NCBI GenBank assembly: GCA_963682025.1
Contig: OY821517.1
Coordinates: forward strand, 109,444,794-109,508,793
From: Cordilura impudica
Taxonomy: Eukaryota; Arthropoda; Insecta; Diptera; Scathophagidae
Direction: 5' to 3'
DNA length: 64,000 bases
This document shows positions 10,558 through 21,960 of the stretch, in pieces (position 1 is the stretch's first letter; each line of letters starts with the position of its first letter). Below the pieces are notes generated by a model, which worked only from the letters and a program-made list of their open reading frames with translations, had not been told where the DNA came from and ran no database searches. The translations under genes were made by a program, and so were the position numbers.

Positions 10558-10690
10558 TTTACTTAGGGCGGTCGTGAGGTTTGAACCACGAACCTTCACA
10601 TACACTCGTACCTGCACTTTTTGGTCAACGCTTTAACACACTCACCTAAAGTCAAGGCCTACGAGCAGTGTGGTTAGATCAGTTGTCTTA
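10558..10690 (-). other. Possible tRNA-derived SINE fragment
   Basis: On the minus strand TAGGTGAGTGTG resembles a Pol III A box, and about 60 nt later GGTTCAAACCT resembles a B box. GTTAAAGCGTTGACC between them resembles a tRNA D-arm. The T-arm pairs imperfectly and no anticodon arm is clear, so it is not a functional tRNA. A tRNA-related SINE or a decayed tRNA pseudogene fits best. Confidence 0.35.
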
Positions 10691-11959
10691 CCAAACAGCT
10701 TTTACTTCGTATTAATTTCAGAAGATACAACTCTGTCCAAACAAACAATCGTTATTTTTGAATTTTTAATATTTTTTTTGCATTAATACTTGCACACTGT
10801 ATTCTTAATCGGCATGGTTGATTCCGTACATAGAACGAAATTTAAAAATCGAATTGTTGTAAACTTTAATTACTGCATATTGATTAAATCAATAGCAGCT
10901 AACCAGTTTGTATTGTGATGAAATAATTACTTCTATGGGTGCAATATTACAATACCTTCATTGCAGTTCATTTGATAATAAATTTGGTAGCCATAATATA
11001 TAATTTTTCTATGTGTAGGATTAAAGAATATCGCTAAATTTTTTTCTTACTAAAATATTTGTTCAGTAAATTGCTATTTTCTTTTTAAAGGAGAAAACTA
11101 CCATCAAGTTTTATGATATAGTAAGACAAATTTTTCCTATCTGACATCACTTTTAAAATATATTATCGATATAAAAAATTATCATACTCACACCATCGTT
11201 AAAAACCTTTAATCACACTACCGTATACTTTTAATTAAAATTCAGTCCTCAATACCACAAATGTTATTATTTCAAAATAATGCATTTAAAAATAATTGTT
11301 TCTAGAATACGTGTTTCAATTACAAGTTGATATATTTTATAAATTATGATATATATCATACAAAGAACCCTATATATTTCGTTTTATTAACCCCAGAAGG
11401 TATAAATGTAGTCACATAAATTATTAGCATATTATATGAAAACATTAACAGCATGTATGCAAATCCATGAGTAGCTACTTACTACTCATAGATTTGGGCG
11501 ACCATAATAACATGAACGTTGTTCATAATAATAATTCACTTTTTAGCCGACAGTTCATTTACGAGTGGGGTTGTCATTTAAATCACTCATTTTTCTAAGT
11601 ACATATATACCAATAAATACCATACATATCAATGTATATGTACTGCTTAGGACAAATAAATTGGAATTTTTTTAAAATTTCATATAATTCCAAATAAATT
11701 GATTAGAAAGAACGGTGCCAACAGGTCTAAGTTTCAGTTTCAGGAACAAAAAATTGCTGTCTCGCAGTATTTTTCTTAATTAAGATACTGAGGCCTTGTG
11801 GCTACGGTATATGTTGGAAATGACTGAATTCAGCTTCCATAGACTATTTCTCTATATTTTAAAGGGTGTCAAAGCACCCTCAAAAATGAAACCAAAATTC
11901 CACCATACTATAGCAGCTTCAGAGATAAAAATATAATTTAGAACACAGTAACTCCTTAA
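10691..11959. other. A+T-rich non-coding stretch
   Basis: No gene seen. A short phrase (CACTGTATTCTTAATCG) at about 10443 recurs at about 10795, suggesting an old duplicated repeat around the SINE-like piece. Confidence 0.4.
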
Positions 11960-12358
11960 AATTAAAAAAAAAAAAAAAAAACAGATTGTACAAAAGTACA
12001 AATTTGTATCAAGAAACACGTCAAATTAATTCTTGGAGAAAACTATTAAAATTTCGATTTAAATATATGTGGATATTAAGTTTTAACAATTCCAAAGCAT
12101 TCGGCCAAAAAAATTTTCGCGTGAGAACAACTACTCGAAAAATCTCAGAAATTTTGAAAAAATTTAAATAAATAAAAAAAATTTATTTACTTTTTACAGA
12201 GTTAGTCACACGGAACAAAATTGTGGCTTCGGTATATCACTGGTCGACTGATATTTACCACTTTCTATATAAATGTGATAATATATGCTCTTGTTTGAAG
12301 TTTGTAAAATTTTTAAGGAACATTCTGTCAAAAACTTTATAAAAATTTATATTCTTTT
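11960..12358 (+). repeat. Degenerate satellite F, left block
   Basis: Contains phrases that recur between 12 and 18 kb: a CATTCGGCCAAAA-like start (12095), ACTACTCGAAAAATCTCAG, then CCACTTTCTATATAAATGTG and TATGCTCTTGTTTGAAGTTTG (12258-12305). The Helitron C insertion interrupts the array at 12359. Confidence 0.6.
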
Positions 12359-12574
12359 TCTATACTTAATATAATAAAGCGGAAATGTGTGTTTCTTTGT
12401 TTGTTTTTTTGTAGGAGGTAATCTCCGTAACTTCTCATCTGATCTTCCTATAATTTTCACAGGTTCTTACTGCGGACATGGGAAGTGCTACAGGCTGTAT
12501 TCTTTTAATTTTTTTAGTGGGCGTGCCACCTCCCATACAAACTAATTTTTAATCTATATATATAAAATTCATTT

Positions 12575-13715
12575 TCTGTTTGTTTGTTTGTTTGTTTGAC
12601 CGCTATACAAATTTTAATTTTTCAACGGATTTTCCTGAAATTTTGAACACACGATCTCTATACCCCAGGAAAGGTTGGCATATACTCTTTACTGGCCACG
12701 CCTACTCTTACGCCCAGTTTTTATGTAAAATTCATTTTCTGTTTTATTCATATTTATTCACTATACAAATTTTTATTTGTTAACAGATTTCTCTGAAATT
12801 CGGTACACACGATCCCTGTACTCCAGCTAAGGTCACCATATACTTTTTATCGACCACGCCTACATTTACGCCCACTTTTTATATACAATTCATTTTCTGC
12901 TTTTTGGTATATTTGTTCGCTATACAAATTATTATTTTTCAACGGATTTCTCTGAAATTTTGTACACACGATCTCCGTACTCCAGGAAAGGTCGCCGTAT
13001 GATTCTTACCGGCCACGCCTACTTCTGCGCCCACTTTTTGTATACAGTTCGATTTCTGTTTTTTGGTATATTTGTTCGCTATATAAATTTTTATTTTTCA
13101 ACCGATTTCTCTGAAATTTGGTACACACGATCTCTCTGCTCCAGGGAAGGTCGCCATATTCTTCGCACCGGTTACGCCTACTGTTAGGCCCACTTTTTGT
13201 GTACAATTCATATTCTGTTTTTTGGTACATTTGTTCGCTACACAATTTTTTTTTTATCGGATTTCTCTGAAATTTGCTACACTCGATCTCTGTACTCCAG
13301 AGATGTCGCCATATGATTCTTGCCGGCCACGCCTACTTCTACGCCAACTTTTTATACAAAATTAATTTTCTGTTTTTTGGTATATTTGTTCACTATAGAA
13401 ATTTTTATTTTTCAAGGGATGTCTAAAATTTGGTCACACGATCTCTATACTACAGGGAAGGTCACCATATGTATATAAAACTTATTTTTTTCCTTTGTTT
13501 CTTTATTTGATTGCTATACAAGCTTTTATTTTTCAATGGCTTTCTCCGAAATTGAGTACATATTCCAGGGAAGGTCGCCATATAATTTTTACCGACCACG
13601 CCTACTTTTACGCCCAATTTTCTTATAAAATTCATATTTTGTTGTGTGGTATATTTCTTCCCTATACAAATTTGTACGTTTCAACGGATTTCTCTGAAAT
13701 TTGGTTTACACGGAA
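12575..13715 (+). repeat. ~158-bp tandem array in Helitron A1
   Basis: The phrase ACACACGATCTCTGTACTCCAG returns at about 12650, 12809, 12968, 13127, 13283 and 13438, spacing 155-159 bp, with further degenerate units to 13715. Each unit also holds TTTCAACGGATTTCTCTGAA and GGCCACGCCTACTTTTACGC. It is a minisatellite carried by the Helitron; shorter versions occur in A2. Confidence 0.9.
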
Positions 13716-13974
13716 ATAACTACACTGTGAACAAATTCCCCAAACTTAAAAAAAAGGTACCCAAAAGAAATGAACAAATTCCCCATTTTTTTTTTTTAAT
13801 CGAAAGATAAAATTAACTTACTTCTCAAATTCATTCTTAAATTGTTGCATATTTTTATTTAATGAATTTTGTTAAATATTTATTTTAGTAAACATTTGCA
13901 TACTGCTCTCAATATATGTCCTACAATAAATGCATTTAAAATGAGTATTCTTTTCAATAGCATCATTTCGATGC

Positions 13975-14735
13975 GCGGAAGCTACGCGCAAATATATATT
14001 TTGACAATTAAAATAAGTTGGCAACAGCTGCGCGGCAGCACAGGTGTGGCTGCCAAACGCGTGGAAGCGGCGCGAGAACGCGGACGCGGACGCGACGGGT
14101 GCGGACGCGACGCGCTCTCGGAACACAGCTCAGCTAAAATATCGAAATGCTATAAAAAATATGTTTTAGGAATTAAAATAAGTTAACGAGAACTAAGCGG
14201 CAGCACGGGTAGTAGCTGGGAGGAAGTGGCGCGAGGCGCGCGGACGCGACGGATGCGGACGCGATGCGGTCGCGGAACACAGCTCAGCTAAAATATCGCA
14301 ATGATCTGAAAAATATATTTCGGCGATTAAAATAAGTTGACAACAACTACGCGGCAGCACGGGTGTGGCTGCCAAACGCGCGACGGATGCGGACGCGACG
14401 CGCTCTCGGAACATAGCTCAGCTAAAATATCGCAATGCTCTGAAAAATATGTTTTAGGGATTAAAATAAGGTAACGAGAACTATGCGGCAACACGGGTAG
14501 TAGCTGTGAGGAAGCGGCGCGCGAGCGCGGACGCGACGGATGCGGACTCGACGGATGCGGACGCGACGCGCTCGCGGAACACAGCTCAGCTAAAATATCG
14601 CAATGATCTGAAAAATATATTTTGGCGATTAAAATAAGTTGACAACAACTGCGCGGCAGCACGGGTGTGCTGCCAAACGCGAGGAAGCGGACGCGACTCG
14701 CTCTCGGAACACAGCTTAGTAAAATGTCGTATGAT
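13975..14735 (+). repeat. GC-rich tandem array in Helitron A1
   Basis: Five units of about 130-170 bp, each with a GC-rich half (GCGGACGCGACGCGCTCGCGG) and an A+T half (GATCTGAAAAATATATTTTGG). GGAACACAGCTCAGCT-type phrases start near 14120, 14274, 14408, 14576 and 14706. The GC islands stand out from the surroundings. The ORFs in them are by-products of the repeat. Confidence 0.85.
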
Positions 14736-15178
14736 AAATTTTATCTACGTATGTGAAACAATTACCTGTTGGTCAAAATAGGCCACACATGTACTATAAG
14801 CAGTTACTTAAAGAAACCTTGCGACACAATATTAAACGTCGCATTAGTATTTCATTTCTGAAACTTGAATTTACGTCTCTGCTCAACGATGATCACTTAT
14901 TGTATGAAGTAATTCAATTTTTAAATGTTCTGATTCCCTTAATTTGCAGACGATTCCGTTACATTTGATATTTATAAATAAACTTAAAAAATACTTAAAG
15001 CGGTTTCGCAACTTATTTTTGAAGCATTTTTGCTGCAGCATCTTAAAAAACTTCTAAATTAAAAAATCAAAACATTTTGAATTGAAATAACAAATTAATT
15101 TACTGCCCATACAAATTTTTAAGTACTCAGTGCCTGGTAAGCATAGTGAACCATTTTTCAACTCAAAGGCCTTTTTAT

Positions 15179-15194
15179 CCCGGGCAAGACCGGG
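15179..15194 (+). other. Helitron A 3' terminal hairpin
   Basis: CCCGGGCAAGACCGGG forms a 5-bp stem with a 6-nt loop, 9 nt upstream of the terminal CTAG. Confidence 0.85.
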
Positions 15195-15447
15195 TAAAAA
15201 CAGCTAGTATCATATATATTAAGTATTATGACAGAGATAGCTTTGCAATTTTTTCTCAGGTCATTTATTATTAAAGTGAGTAGTCAGACAAAAAAGGGCG
15301 GTATTGGACAAATGCACCGCACACAAACTTAATATTAAATGCGATATATCTGAATTACTGTAATAGTGAGAGCCTTGGGACTTTGCGTGAGCCCTGTCAT
15401 TACGATTCGGGGGGTGGGGGTAGCGAAGCACACCGGGTTACATCTAG

Positions 15448-16438
15448 TAACTTTATATATTAAGAGAATGTGTCTTTCAATGTTGAAACAATTTCGCCAA
15501 AAATATAAGCTTTGAGGAACTGCTACTCAAAACTACTACAAAAAACAGAAAATAAAAACAAAATACAAAAAACTTTATATTTCACTGTCACTAATTTACC
15601 ATGTTCACTGATAAATCATTTAGAAAGTTGAGCCATTTCGATTAAAATTGAGCTTTGGGCCAACAACTACTCAAAAAACTCAGCCACTTTCTATACAAAT
15701 GTGTGAACATTTGTTCCTATTTCAAGTTTGATGTACATTTACAGTAGTTTTTCATGACGACTCGGTAAACTATTTTACTACTTGCCTGATCAATTTGTAA
15801 CTCGCCCACTGTCCGCACGATTGTATCGTTGTGTCACCAAGAGCTTTGTTCCAGTCTATATGACTTCAGTCTATATGAAGATAAATGTCTTATAATTTCA
15901 AAGTAATCCGATAAAAATTGTGCCGTTGGTGAACCGACACGTTTCACATAAAGGTGTGAATTTTGCACTTAATTTAGGTTTGAGATAAATTTACAGAACA
16001 TTTTTCATAATGAGTTCGTAAAAAGTTATATTTTTTAAAGTTGAAAATGTAACGAAAGTATTTCTTTTACATTTAAACCATTCCGAAAATAATTGTGGAC
16101 GCGAACTACTTATCGAAAAATCTCGACAAATGTAAAAATAAATACAAATTATTGGCACTCATTGATTAAAATAAAGATCCTTGATTTTTTTAAAAATAAA
16201 TTTTTATATGTGTTTTTTACAACAACTGCAGCTGACCATAATGATAGATGACTTATTTAAACTTTTAAGTCATTCCGACCAAAACTGCACTGTTGGTGAA
16301 CTAATATTCGAAAAAATTAGTCAGTTTCCATACAAATATATGAAAAAATACACAACATGAAAGTTTGACGTTGAGGAATCATGTTTATTGATATTTTCAT
16401 CAAGAGCATGGCAGCGAAAGTAGCTCTCCGATTAACGG
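15448..16438 (+). repeat. Degenerate satellite F, middle block
   Basis: At least five diverged monomers start with a CATTCCGACCAAAATTG-like phrase at about 15505, 15632, 15904, 16078 and 16273. Most continue with a GGTGAACTACTCGAAAA-like and CACTTTCTATACAAATGTG-like phrase. The pitch is irregular (about 130-270 bp). An 84-bp piece at 15782-15865 is foreign: it is the inverse of part of the retrotransposon end to the right. Confidence 0.6.
15782..15865 (-). repeat. Inverted copy of 16439-16522
   Basis: The reverse complement of this 84-bp stretch matches 16439-16522 with only a few mismatches. It is therefore an antisense fragment of the I-clade retrotransposon coding region, lying about 570 bp from its source. 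Confidence 0.85.
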
Positions 16439-17600
16439 AGTCATATAGACTGCAACAAAGCTCTTAGTGACACAACGATACAATCCTGCCGACAGTGAGC
16501 GGGTTACAAATTGATCAGGCAACCGAGTATATGTCACTGGTAGCGAACTTTGGTGGTAACTTTACAATCCAAATACCAACTAGGAAAGACTGGGGTGCAG
16601 ACCCTGTCATAGGCAAGGCTGCGATCTTATTTTATACCTGCGGTTCGAAGATGGAAGCTGGTACAGGGTCTGGGGTCCATTCTGAGCAACTTGACATTCA
16701 GCTATCTCGGAGAAGCCCTTACAAATGTAGCGTTTTTCAGGCCGAGATTCACGCAATATTCACAGCAATGAAGATAATTCTGGAGCGGAATTTGGACCAC
16801 TAATATATTCGTGGGCAGTCTTGGTGCTCTTTAAGCTCTAAAACAGAGGACCCTCCGATCGAATTGTGTGAGGGACTGTATCACGTCGCTCGACCAATTC
16901 CAGCAACATACAGTGAGGCTGAGATAGGTTCCAGGACATAGTGCGGTCAAAGGAAACGAGCTGGCTGACGAGTGTGTGCGGAAGGGCTCAGAATCTTTAA
17001 GCGAGACGATGGACACTGATACTTAAATACCTTTATACGAGCTGTCGAATCTCACTGAAGATGCAGCTGACCTTGAATTAAGGTCAAGGTGGAAACAACT
17101 GACCTCTTGCAAAATAGCCCAGATCCAATAGCCCTTTCCTAATCCAAGGAGAAAGAAAGTACTCCCTGGTTTTGATAAAGGGACAATCAGTCGACTTATC
17201 AGAGTACTCACTGGACACTGAGCTAAAGGGTGGATCGCCGAACGCATAAGTGCTCCAAGAGCCGACTTCTATAGGAACTGTATCGATGTGGACGAGGAGA
17301 ACTCAGTGAAACATTTGTGAATGTCAGGAACTGAAGGAGCGGCATGTTAGATATTTAAGGAAAAGACTTTCTGATAACCGAGCTGTATAGTGGATGTTTA
17401 ACTCGACCACCTTGCGGATTTCCTGAGGGACGAATAGCGTGTGAAAGAGCTCATTTTCTGTAACTTTTCTTTCCATACTCCTTAAAAAAGCCGTCTGTAT
17501 TTCATAATCTCTCTTTCCTACCTCTACCTCCCGACACTTTCTGAAGGGTATCAGAATGGGCCGTATGGCCTCCGTATACTCACATCTAACCTTATCTCAC
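16439..17600 (+). pseudogene. I-clade non-LTR retrotransposon 3' end: RNase H domain
   Basis: 16495-16803 encodes an RNase H-like segment with SKMEAGTGSGVHSEQLDIQL and CSVFQAEIHAIFTAMKII, typical of the RNase H that follows the RT in I-clade ORF2. PGHSAVKGNELADECVRKGS near 16935-16995 is the C-terminal RNase H block in another frame. CIDVDEENSVKHL near 17280-17320 is the trailing Cys/His-type region. Stops and frameshifts are frequent. The end lies around the CTAACCTTATCTCACC phrase at 17587-17602. Endonuclease and RT are missing (5' truncated). Confidence 0.8.
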
Positions 17601-17639
17601 CTAAGGACACATGGTACAAATATTTACTTCCTGAAGTTG

Positions 17640-17990
17640 CAAATACGTTTACATTACATCCTTAAAATTTCAAAAAATGTTGGCCAAAATTAAACTGTTG
17701 TCAAACTTGTAACCGAAAAGGATCACCCACTTTCTATGAAAATGTGTAAAAATATGCTCTTGTTTCAAACTTGATACCATAATAAGCCAAATTTGCAAAG
17801 GTCTTTATATAATATTTTGTGCCAGATAACTCACTTCAATTGTCAAAATTTAAGCGTGGGCGAACTGTTACTCGAAAATAAATATTTGCTTATTAAATTT
17901 CATATCCTTATATGGTAACTATAAATATCTTAAGTTCGTATGTTTAGAGCTTTGAGTTGCTACCTGATATTACCAGTTTACACTTAATGA
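17640..17990 (+). repeat. Degenerate satellite F, right block
   Basis: Two further monomers (about 17675 and 17840) with TTGGCCAAAATTAAACTGTTG, CCCACTTTCTATGAAAATGTG and TATGCTCTTGTTTCAAACTTG. They resume the array right of the retrotransposon fragment. Confidence 0.55.
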
Positions 17991-18599
17991 GTTTTGGGTT
18001 GAGAAATAAAATTTCAAATTTTTTATAATTTTTGTGTTTATTATTTTTAAAATAAAAAACTCTATACATGATTTCAGTAAGACAATACGACAAACATAAT
18101 ATTTATTGAACATCTCTGAATTGACTTATATCGTAAGCCATGCATTTTGACAAATTACTTAATAAATACCGTTTTCGTCAATACAATTAGTACTTAAATT
18201 CAAAAGTTATGAAAAAAAACTGATTTTGTTTTACAATTAAAATTGTTGTTACTTAAAATATTTAAGAATCAACAAAATTATTTTTGAAATCTGTTCGTCG
18301 TATTGAAAAATTTTATTATTATTGTTAATCTATTATCTACCACTGATTTCTCATATTAAATAAGTAAAAGTGTTAAATTCAGTTGTGCCAAATTGGTACA
18401 TTAATATTTGAATTTATTGCACTATTTACAATAAATGTAAACAAAATAAAGTAAAAATAATAAAAAGGTAACTATTTAGTAAATTTAATATTAAATTATT
18501 ACAACTGAATTTGCAAAATTTTTAGAGGTGTCTTCATATTTTTTGACATGTCTTGACAACATGAAGCCCGATTTATGCAATTTTCAACAGTATCATGGT
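17991..18599. other. A+T-rich non-coding stretch
   Basis: Only A+T-rich sequence with no supported gene or repeat. Confidence 0.4.
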
Positions 18600-18840
18600 T
18601 GTGATAGTGGTAAAAATACTATCATAACTAAAAGCAGGTAAATGGTTCAGTTTGTGAATGAATGTAATTTTAACAGACAGGCGGACAGACAGACAGATGG
18701 TCATCGCCATATCGACTCCAGCTGTTATAAGGATCAAGAATATATATACAATATGGGGCCGCAAATGCATTTTCGAAGCGTTACAAACTGAATGATAAAC
18801 TTATATATACCCTTTGCGCAGTGGTGTGGAGGGTACAAAA
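18600..18840 (+). repeat. Dispersed repeat tail with (GACA)n tract
   Basis: A GACAGGCGGACAGACAGACAG tract (about 18674) is followed by TCGCCATATCGACTCCAGC, then ATATATACCCTTTGCGCAG and GGAGGGTAC near 18810. The layout resembles family E (microsatellite, then a TACCCT-type end) but the sequence differs, so this is a separate family. Confidence 0.45.
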
Positions 18841-19024
18841 ATATGTTAACAATTTTTGACCTCAATAAAATGAAAAAATAAATTGATTATTAAATATTAT
18901 TTTGAATGTTTTGTTATTATATAGCTGATTAGAGATGGCCGAAACTATGGAACATTTTAATATCTGACGTACTCCAATTAATTAATTAAATTAATTTTAA
19001 TATTAGTTAAAAAAATTATAACAA

Positions 19025-19400
19025 CTATTAGATTCCAGCCCTCGCAATTCGAGCGCAAATTCTAGGAAATTTTATTTTTTCATTGAATAAAGACCCTAAA
19101 AATGTGCTAATCAATTATAGCCAATTCACAAACCAACACAAAAAAGAAACTCATTCTTATCAAAAACACATTAACACATTTAATAAACACAAGCATAGAA
19201 TTGTATAATTTTATGTATGTGTTAGTAGCAACTTTAAATGCAATTTACTCAAAATAAAGGAAAATATTTAAAAATCTGTAAATCTGCAAATCGGCTAAAA
19301 AGAAATACCTTTCAAATAATATACGTTTGGTCAAAATCGGGATAAAACGGTAAACAAAACATCAGTCACAAGAAATCGCCTAGCCTATTAATGTTATAGA
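19025..19400 (-). mobile_element. Helitron family B, copy 1
   Basis: On the minus strand it starts TCTATAACATTAATAGG at 19400 and ends near 19025 after a hairpin (CTCGAATTGCGAG) and GGCTGGAATCTAATAG; the expected CTAG end is mutated. The same start recurs at 31714 and 25205, and the same end at 25341. About 376 bp, no coding capacity. Confidence 0.75.
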
Positions 19401-19402
19401 TA

Positions 19403-19985
19403 CTAGCTGTTTTTGTCCGGTCTTGCCCGTAATCTAAAGGTCAGGTGCTGAGTACTTAGAACCCAATGAACAAATTCCAAAAAAAAAAAAATTAACTTCC
19501 TCCCCAAAAATTTGTATGGGATTGAGGAATTTGTTCATGATGAAAAAATTCCCCAATGTTTACGTTTTTTGGGGAGTAAACTAATTTTTCAAAAATAAGC
19601 TGAGAAACCACTTTTAGTTTTTTTTTTTTTAAGTTTATTTACTTTGTAGACATCAAATATAATTTAATCGTTTGCAAATTAAAGGAATCAAAACTGTAAA
19701 AAATTTAATTACTTCATTCACTAAGTAGCCATAATTGAGCAGAGGTGTCAAATTTACAGAAGATTAAAAAATGAAAAATGGATGCGACGTTTAAAATTGT
19801 GCCGCAAGGTTGCTTTAAGCAAGTGCTTATAGTATGATTGTGGCCTATTTCGATCAAGAGGTAATTATTACACAAACACGGGGAAGCGGCCCGCGGATGC
19901 GGACGCGACGCGCTCGCTGAACACAGCTCAGCTAAAATTTCGGAAAGATCTGAAAAATATATTTTGGCGATTAAAATAAGATAAA
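19403..19985 (-). mobile_element. Helitron family A, copy 3, 3' part
   Basis: The minus strand ends CAGCTAG at 19403, with a decayed hairpin (CGGGCAAGACCGG) upstream. The stretch to about 19860 matches the 3' region of A1, including the ATGAACAAATTCC phrases and ATAGGCCACAATCATACTATAAGC. A single GC-rich unit (19878-19980) follows but runs in the opposite orientation to A1. The copy is interrupted by the foldback element on the right. Confidence 0.75.
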
Positions 19986-20264
19986 GCTGTTGAAAAATAA
20001 AAGTTTGTATAAAAAAAACAAACAAACGTTCAAACCCGAGTTCAGAAAAAAACACACACTGAATAAAAAACTCGTACATATATGTAAACAAACATAACTT
20101 AGACCAACACACACATATTTTTATTTTCATACCAATTAAGTTTGTTTTTAAATTTTCTTCGGTGCCCAACACAACCATGACTGTGCTCGTTTTAATATTT
20201 CGTTATTTACACGAACATTTTTGTTTCACGTACTTTTTGTTTCGATCACACATAAACCACACAT

Positions 20265-20560
20265 ATTGGAGGGTTGATTTATTTGAAGTTCGTGTTCTGG
20301 TACGTGTGCTGAAAAAAAAAACAGAACATGTACAATAAACAGGTTCGAGTTCAGTTATATTTTAAGTCGTGTTCTGGCTCATGTACTAAGAAAAAATAGA
20401 ACATGTACAATAAACAGGTTCGAGTTCAGTTATATTTTAAGTCGTGTTGTGGCTCGTGTACTAAGAAAAAACATAACATGTACAATAAACAGGTTCGAGT
20501 TCAGTTATATTTTAAATTCGTGTTCTGGTTCTTGTACTACGAAAAATTGAAACATCAATT
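20265..20560 (+). repeat. 75-bp units, left arm (three copies)
   Basis: The phrase AACATGTACAATAAACAGG recurs at about 20325, 20400 and 20475, exactly 75 bp apart, within CGAGTTCAGTTATATTTTAA units. Confidence 0.9.
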
Positions 20561-21619
20561 CGCGATCTGATACACCTCGATAAAAACGACAACAATTGTT
20601 TCAACCAAATTTATTAAAATTTTATTGACCCTTTTTTATGACTTACGTTGCCAATTGTTTACAATTGTCAAATATTTAAAAATTTTATTGGCAATTTTTT
20701 GTGATTTACGTTGAAATTATTTACAATTGTTTTTATTGACTGGTTTTTATTTTAATAAAAGATGGTAATAAAATACTTAAGACACAAAAACTGCACTTAA
20801 ATCTTTCTTGAAGGTTTCAATCAGACGTGTAAATTTTTTCGTTTCGCTATTAACAGTTGCGTATTTTTTATAGCAAAACTTATTTCTCTTATTGCTTTCA
20901 AATTGTTTTAATTTTCACAAAATATTTGCAATTTACACAATAACACAGTACACTTATAGATCACGATCAAATGAAAACTGAACCACTTTTAATGAATAAA
21001 TGACGCACGCACTCGCTATTTATTGCAAAATCAATTGCGTGAAATTGTAACGTAAGTCATAAAAATGGGACAATAAAATATGAAAATATTTTTTATGCAA
21101 AAAATCCCAAAAAATCATTGAGAAAAGGATTGTGCATTGACACTAATTGGTTCGCAAATTAAGGGTGGGTGATTGTATTTTTTATGATGCAAAATTTGTT
21201 TGTGTCTAAAGTTATTTGTTACCAAAAAAAAAAAAATGTTTGCAAAAGATCTTAACAACCAACAAGTGTGTCTTTTATGCCGCAAAATTGGGTTTTTCGT
21301 CTATGACACTAATTGGTTGCGAAAATAGGAGTGGGTAATGCAAAAAAACCTAACAACCAACAAGTGTAACTTTTATGATGCTAAGTAGTTTTTGTGTCTT
21401 AAGTATTTTATTACCATATTTTATTAAAATAAAAACCAGTCAATAAAAACAATTGTAAATAATTTCAACGTAAATCACAAAAAAAAAAAATGGCCAATAA
21501 AATTTTAAAATATTTGACAATTGTAAACAATTTGCAACGTAAGTCAATAAAATTTTAATAAATTTGGTTGAAACAATTGTTGTCGTTTTTATCGGGGTGT
21601 ATCAGATCGCGAATTGATG

Positions 21620-21960
21620 TTTCAATTTTTCGTAGTACAAGAACCAGAACACGAATTTAAAATATAACTGAACTCGTACCTGTTTATTGTACATGTTCTA
21701 TTTCTTCTTAGTACACGAGCCAGAACACGACTTAAAATATAATTGAACTCGAACCTGTTTATTGTACATGCTCTATTTTTTCTTAGTACACGAGCCTGAA
21801 CACTACTTTAAATATAACTGAACTCGAACCTGTTTATTGTACATGTTCTGTTTTTTCTTAGTACACGAGCCACAACACGACTTAAAATATAACTGAACTC
21901 GAACCTGTTTATTGCACATGTTCTGTTTTTTTTTTCCAGTACACGTACCAGAACACGAAC
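21620..21960 (-). repeat. 75-bp units, right arm (four copies)
   Basis: ACCTGTTTATTGTACATG recurs at 21678, 21753, 21828 and 21903, exactly 75 bp apart. This arm has one unit more than the left. Confidence 0.9.

Larger units (their letters stand above)
12553..15207 (+). mobile_element. Helitron family A, copy 1, non-autonomous
   Basis: Starts TCTATATATATAAAATTC after an A and ends CTAG (15204-15207) before a T, as Helitrons do, without target duplication. A perfect hairpin CCCGG-GCAAGA-CCGGG (15179-15194) sits 9 nt before CTAG, the expected 3' signal for rolling-circle transposition. Inside are an eight-unit ~158-bp tandem array, a GC-rich array and a unique 3' region. No Rep/helicase is present in this copy. 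Confidence 0.9.
12359..15447 (+). mobile_element. Helitron family C, copy 1 (split by Helitron A)
   Basis: The 5' end TCTATACTTAATATAATAAAG starts at 12359 and the 3' end GGGTTACATCTAG ends at 15447, followed by T. Only 12359-12552 and 15208-15447 are family C; the rest is an inserted Helitron A. The left piece continues in the right one when compared with the uninterrupted relative at 46182-46637 (minus strand). It is non-autonomous, with no coding capacity. Confidence 0.85.

Noticed and set aside
10558..10690. A functional tRNA gene
   Set aside because: Boxes resemble a tRNA, but no proper anticodon stem or acceptor pairing can be drawn.
12575..13715. Regular array that might recall a CRISPR
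   Set aside because: The unit is ~158 bp with no unique spacers, sits within a Helitron, and the genome is eukaryotic.
13869..14662. Ala/Arg/Ser-rich ORFs on both strands
   Set aside because: They are translations of the GC-rich tandem units; both strands stay open because of base composition.
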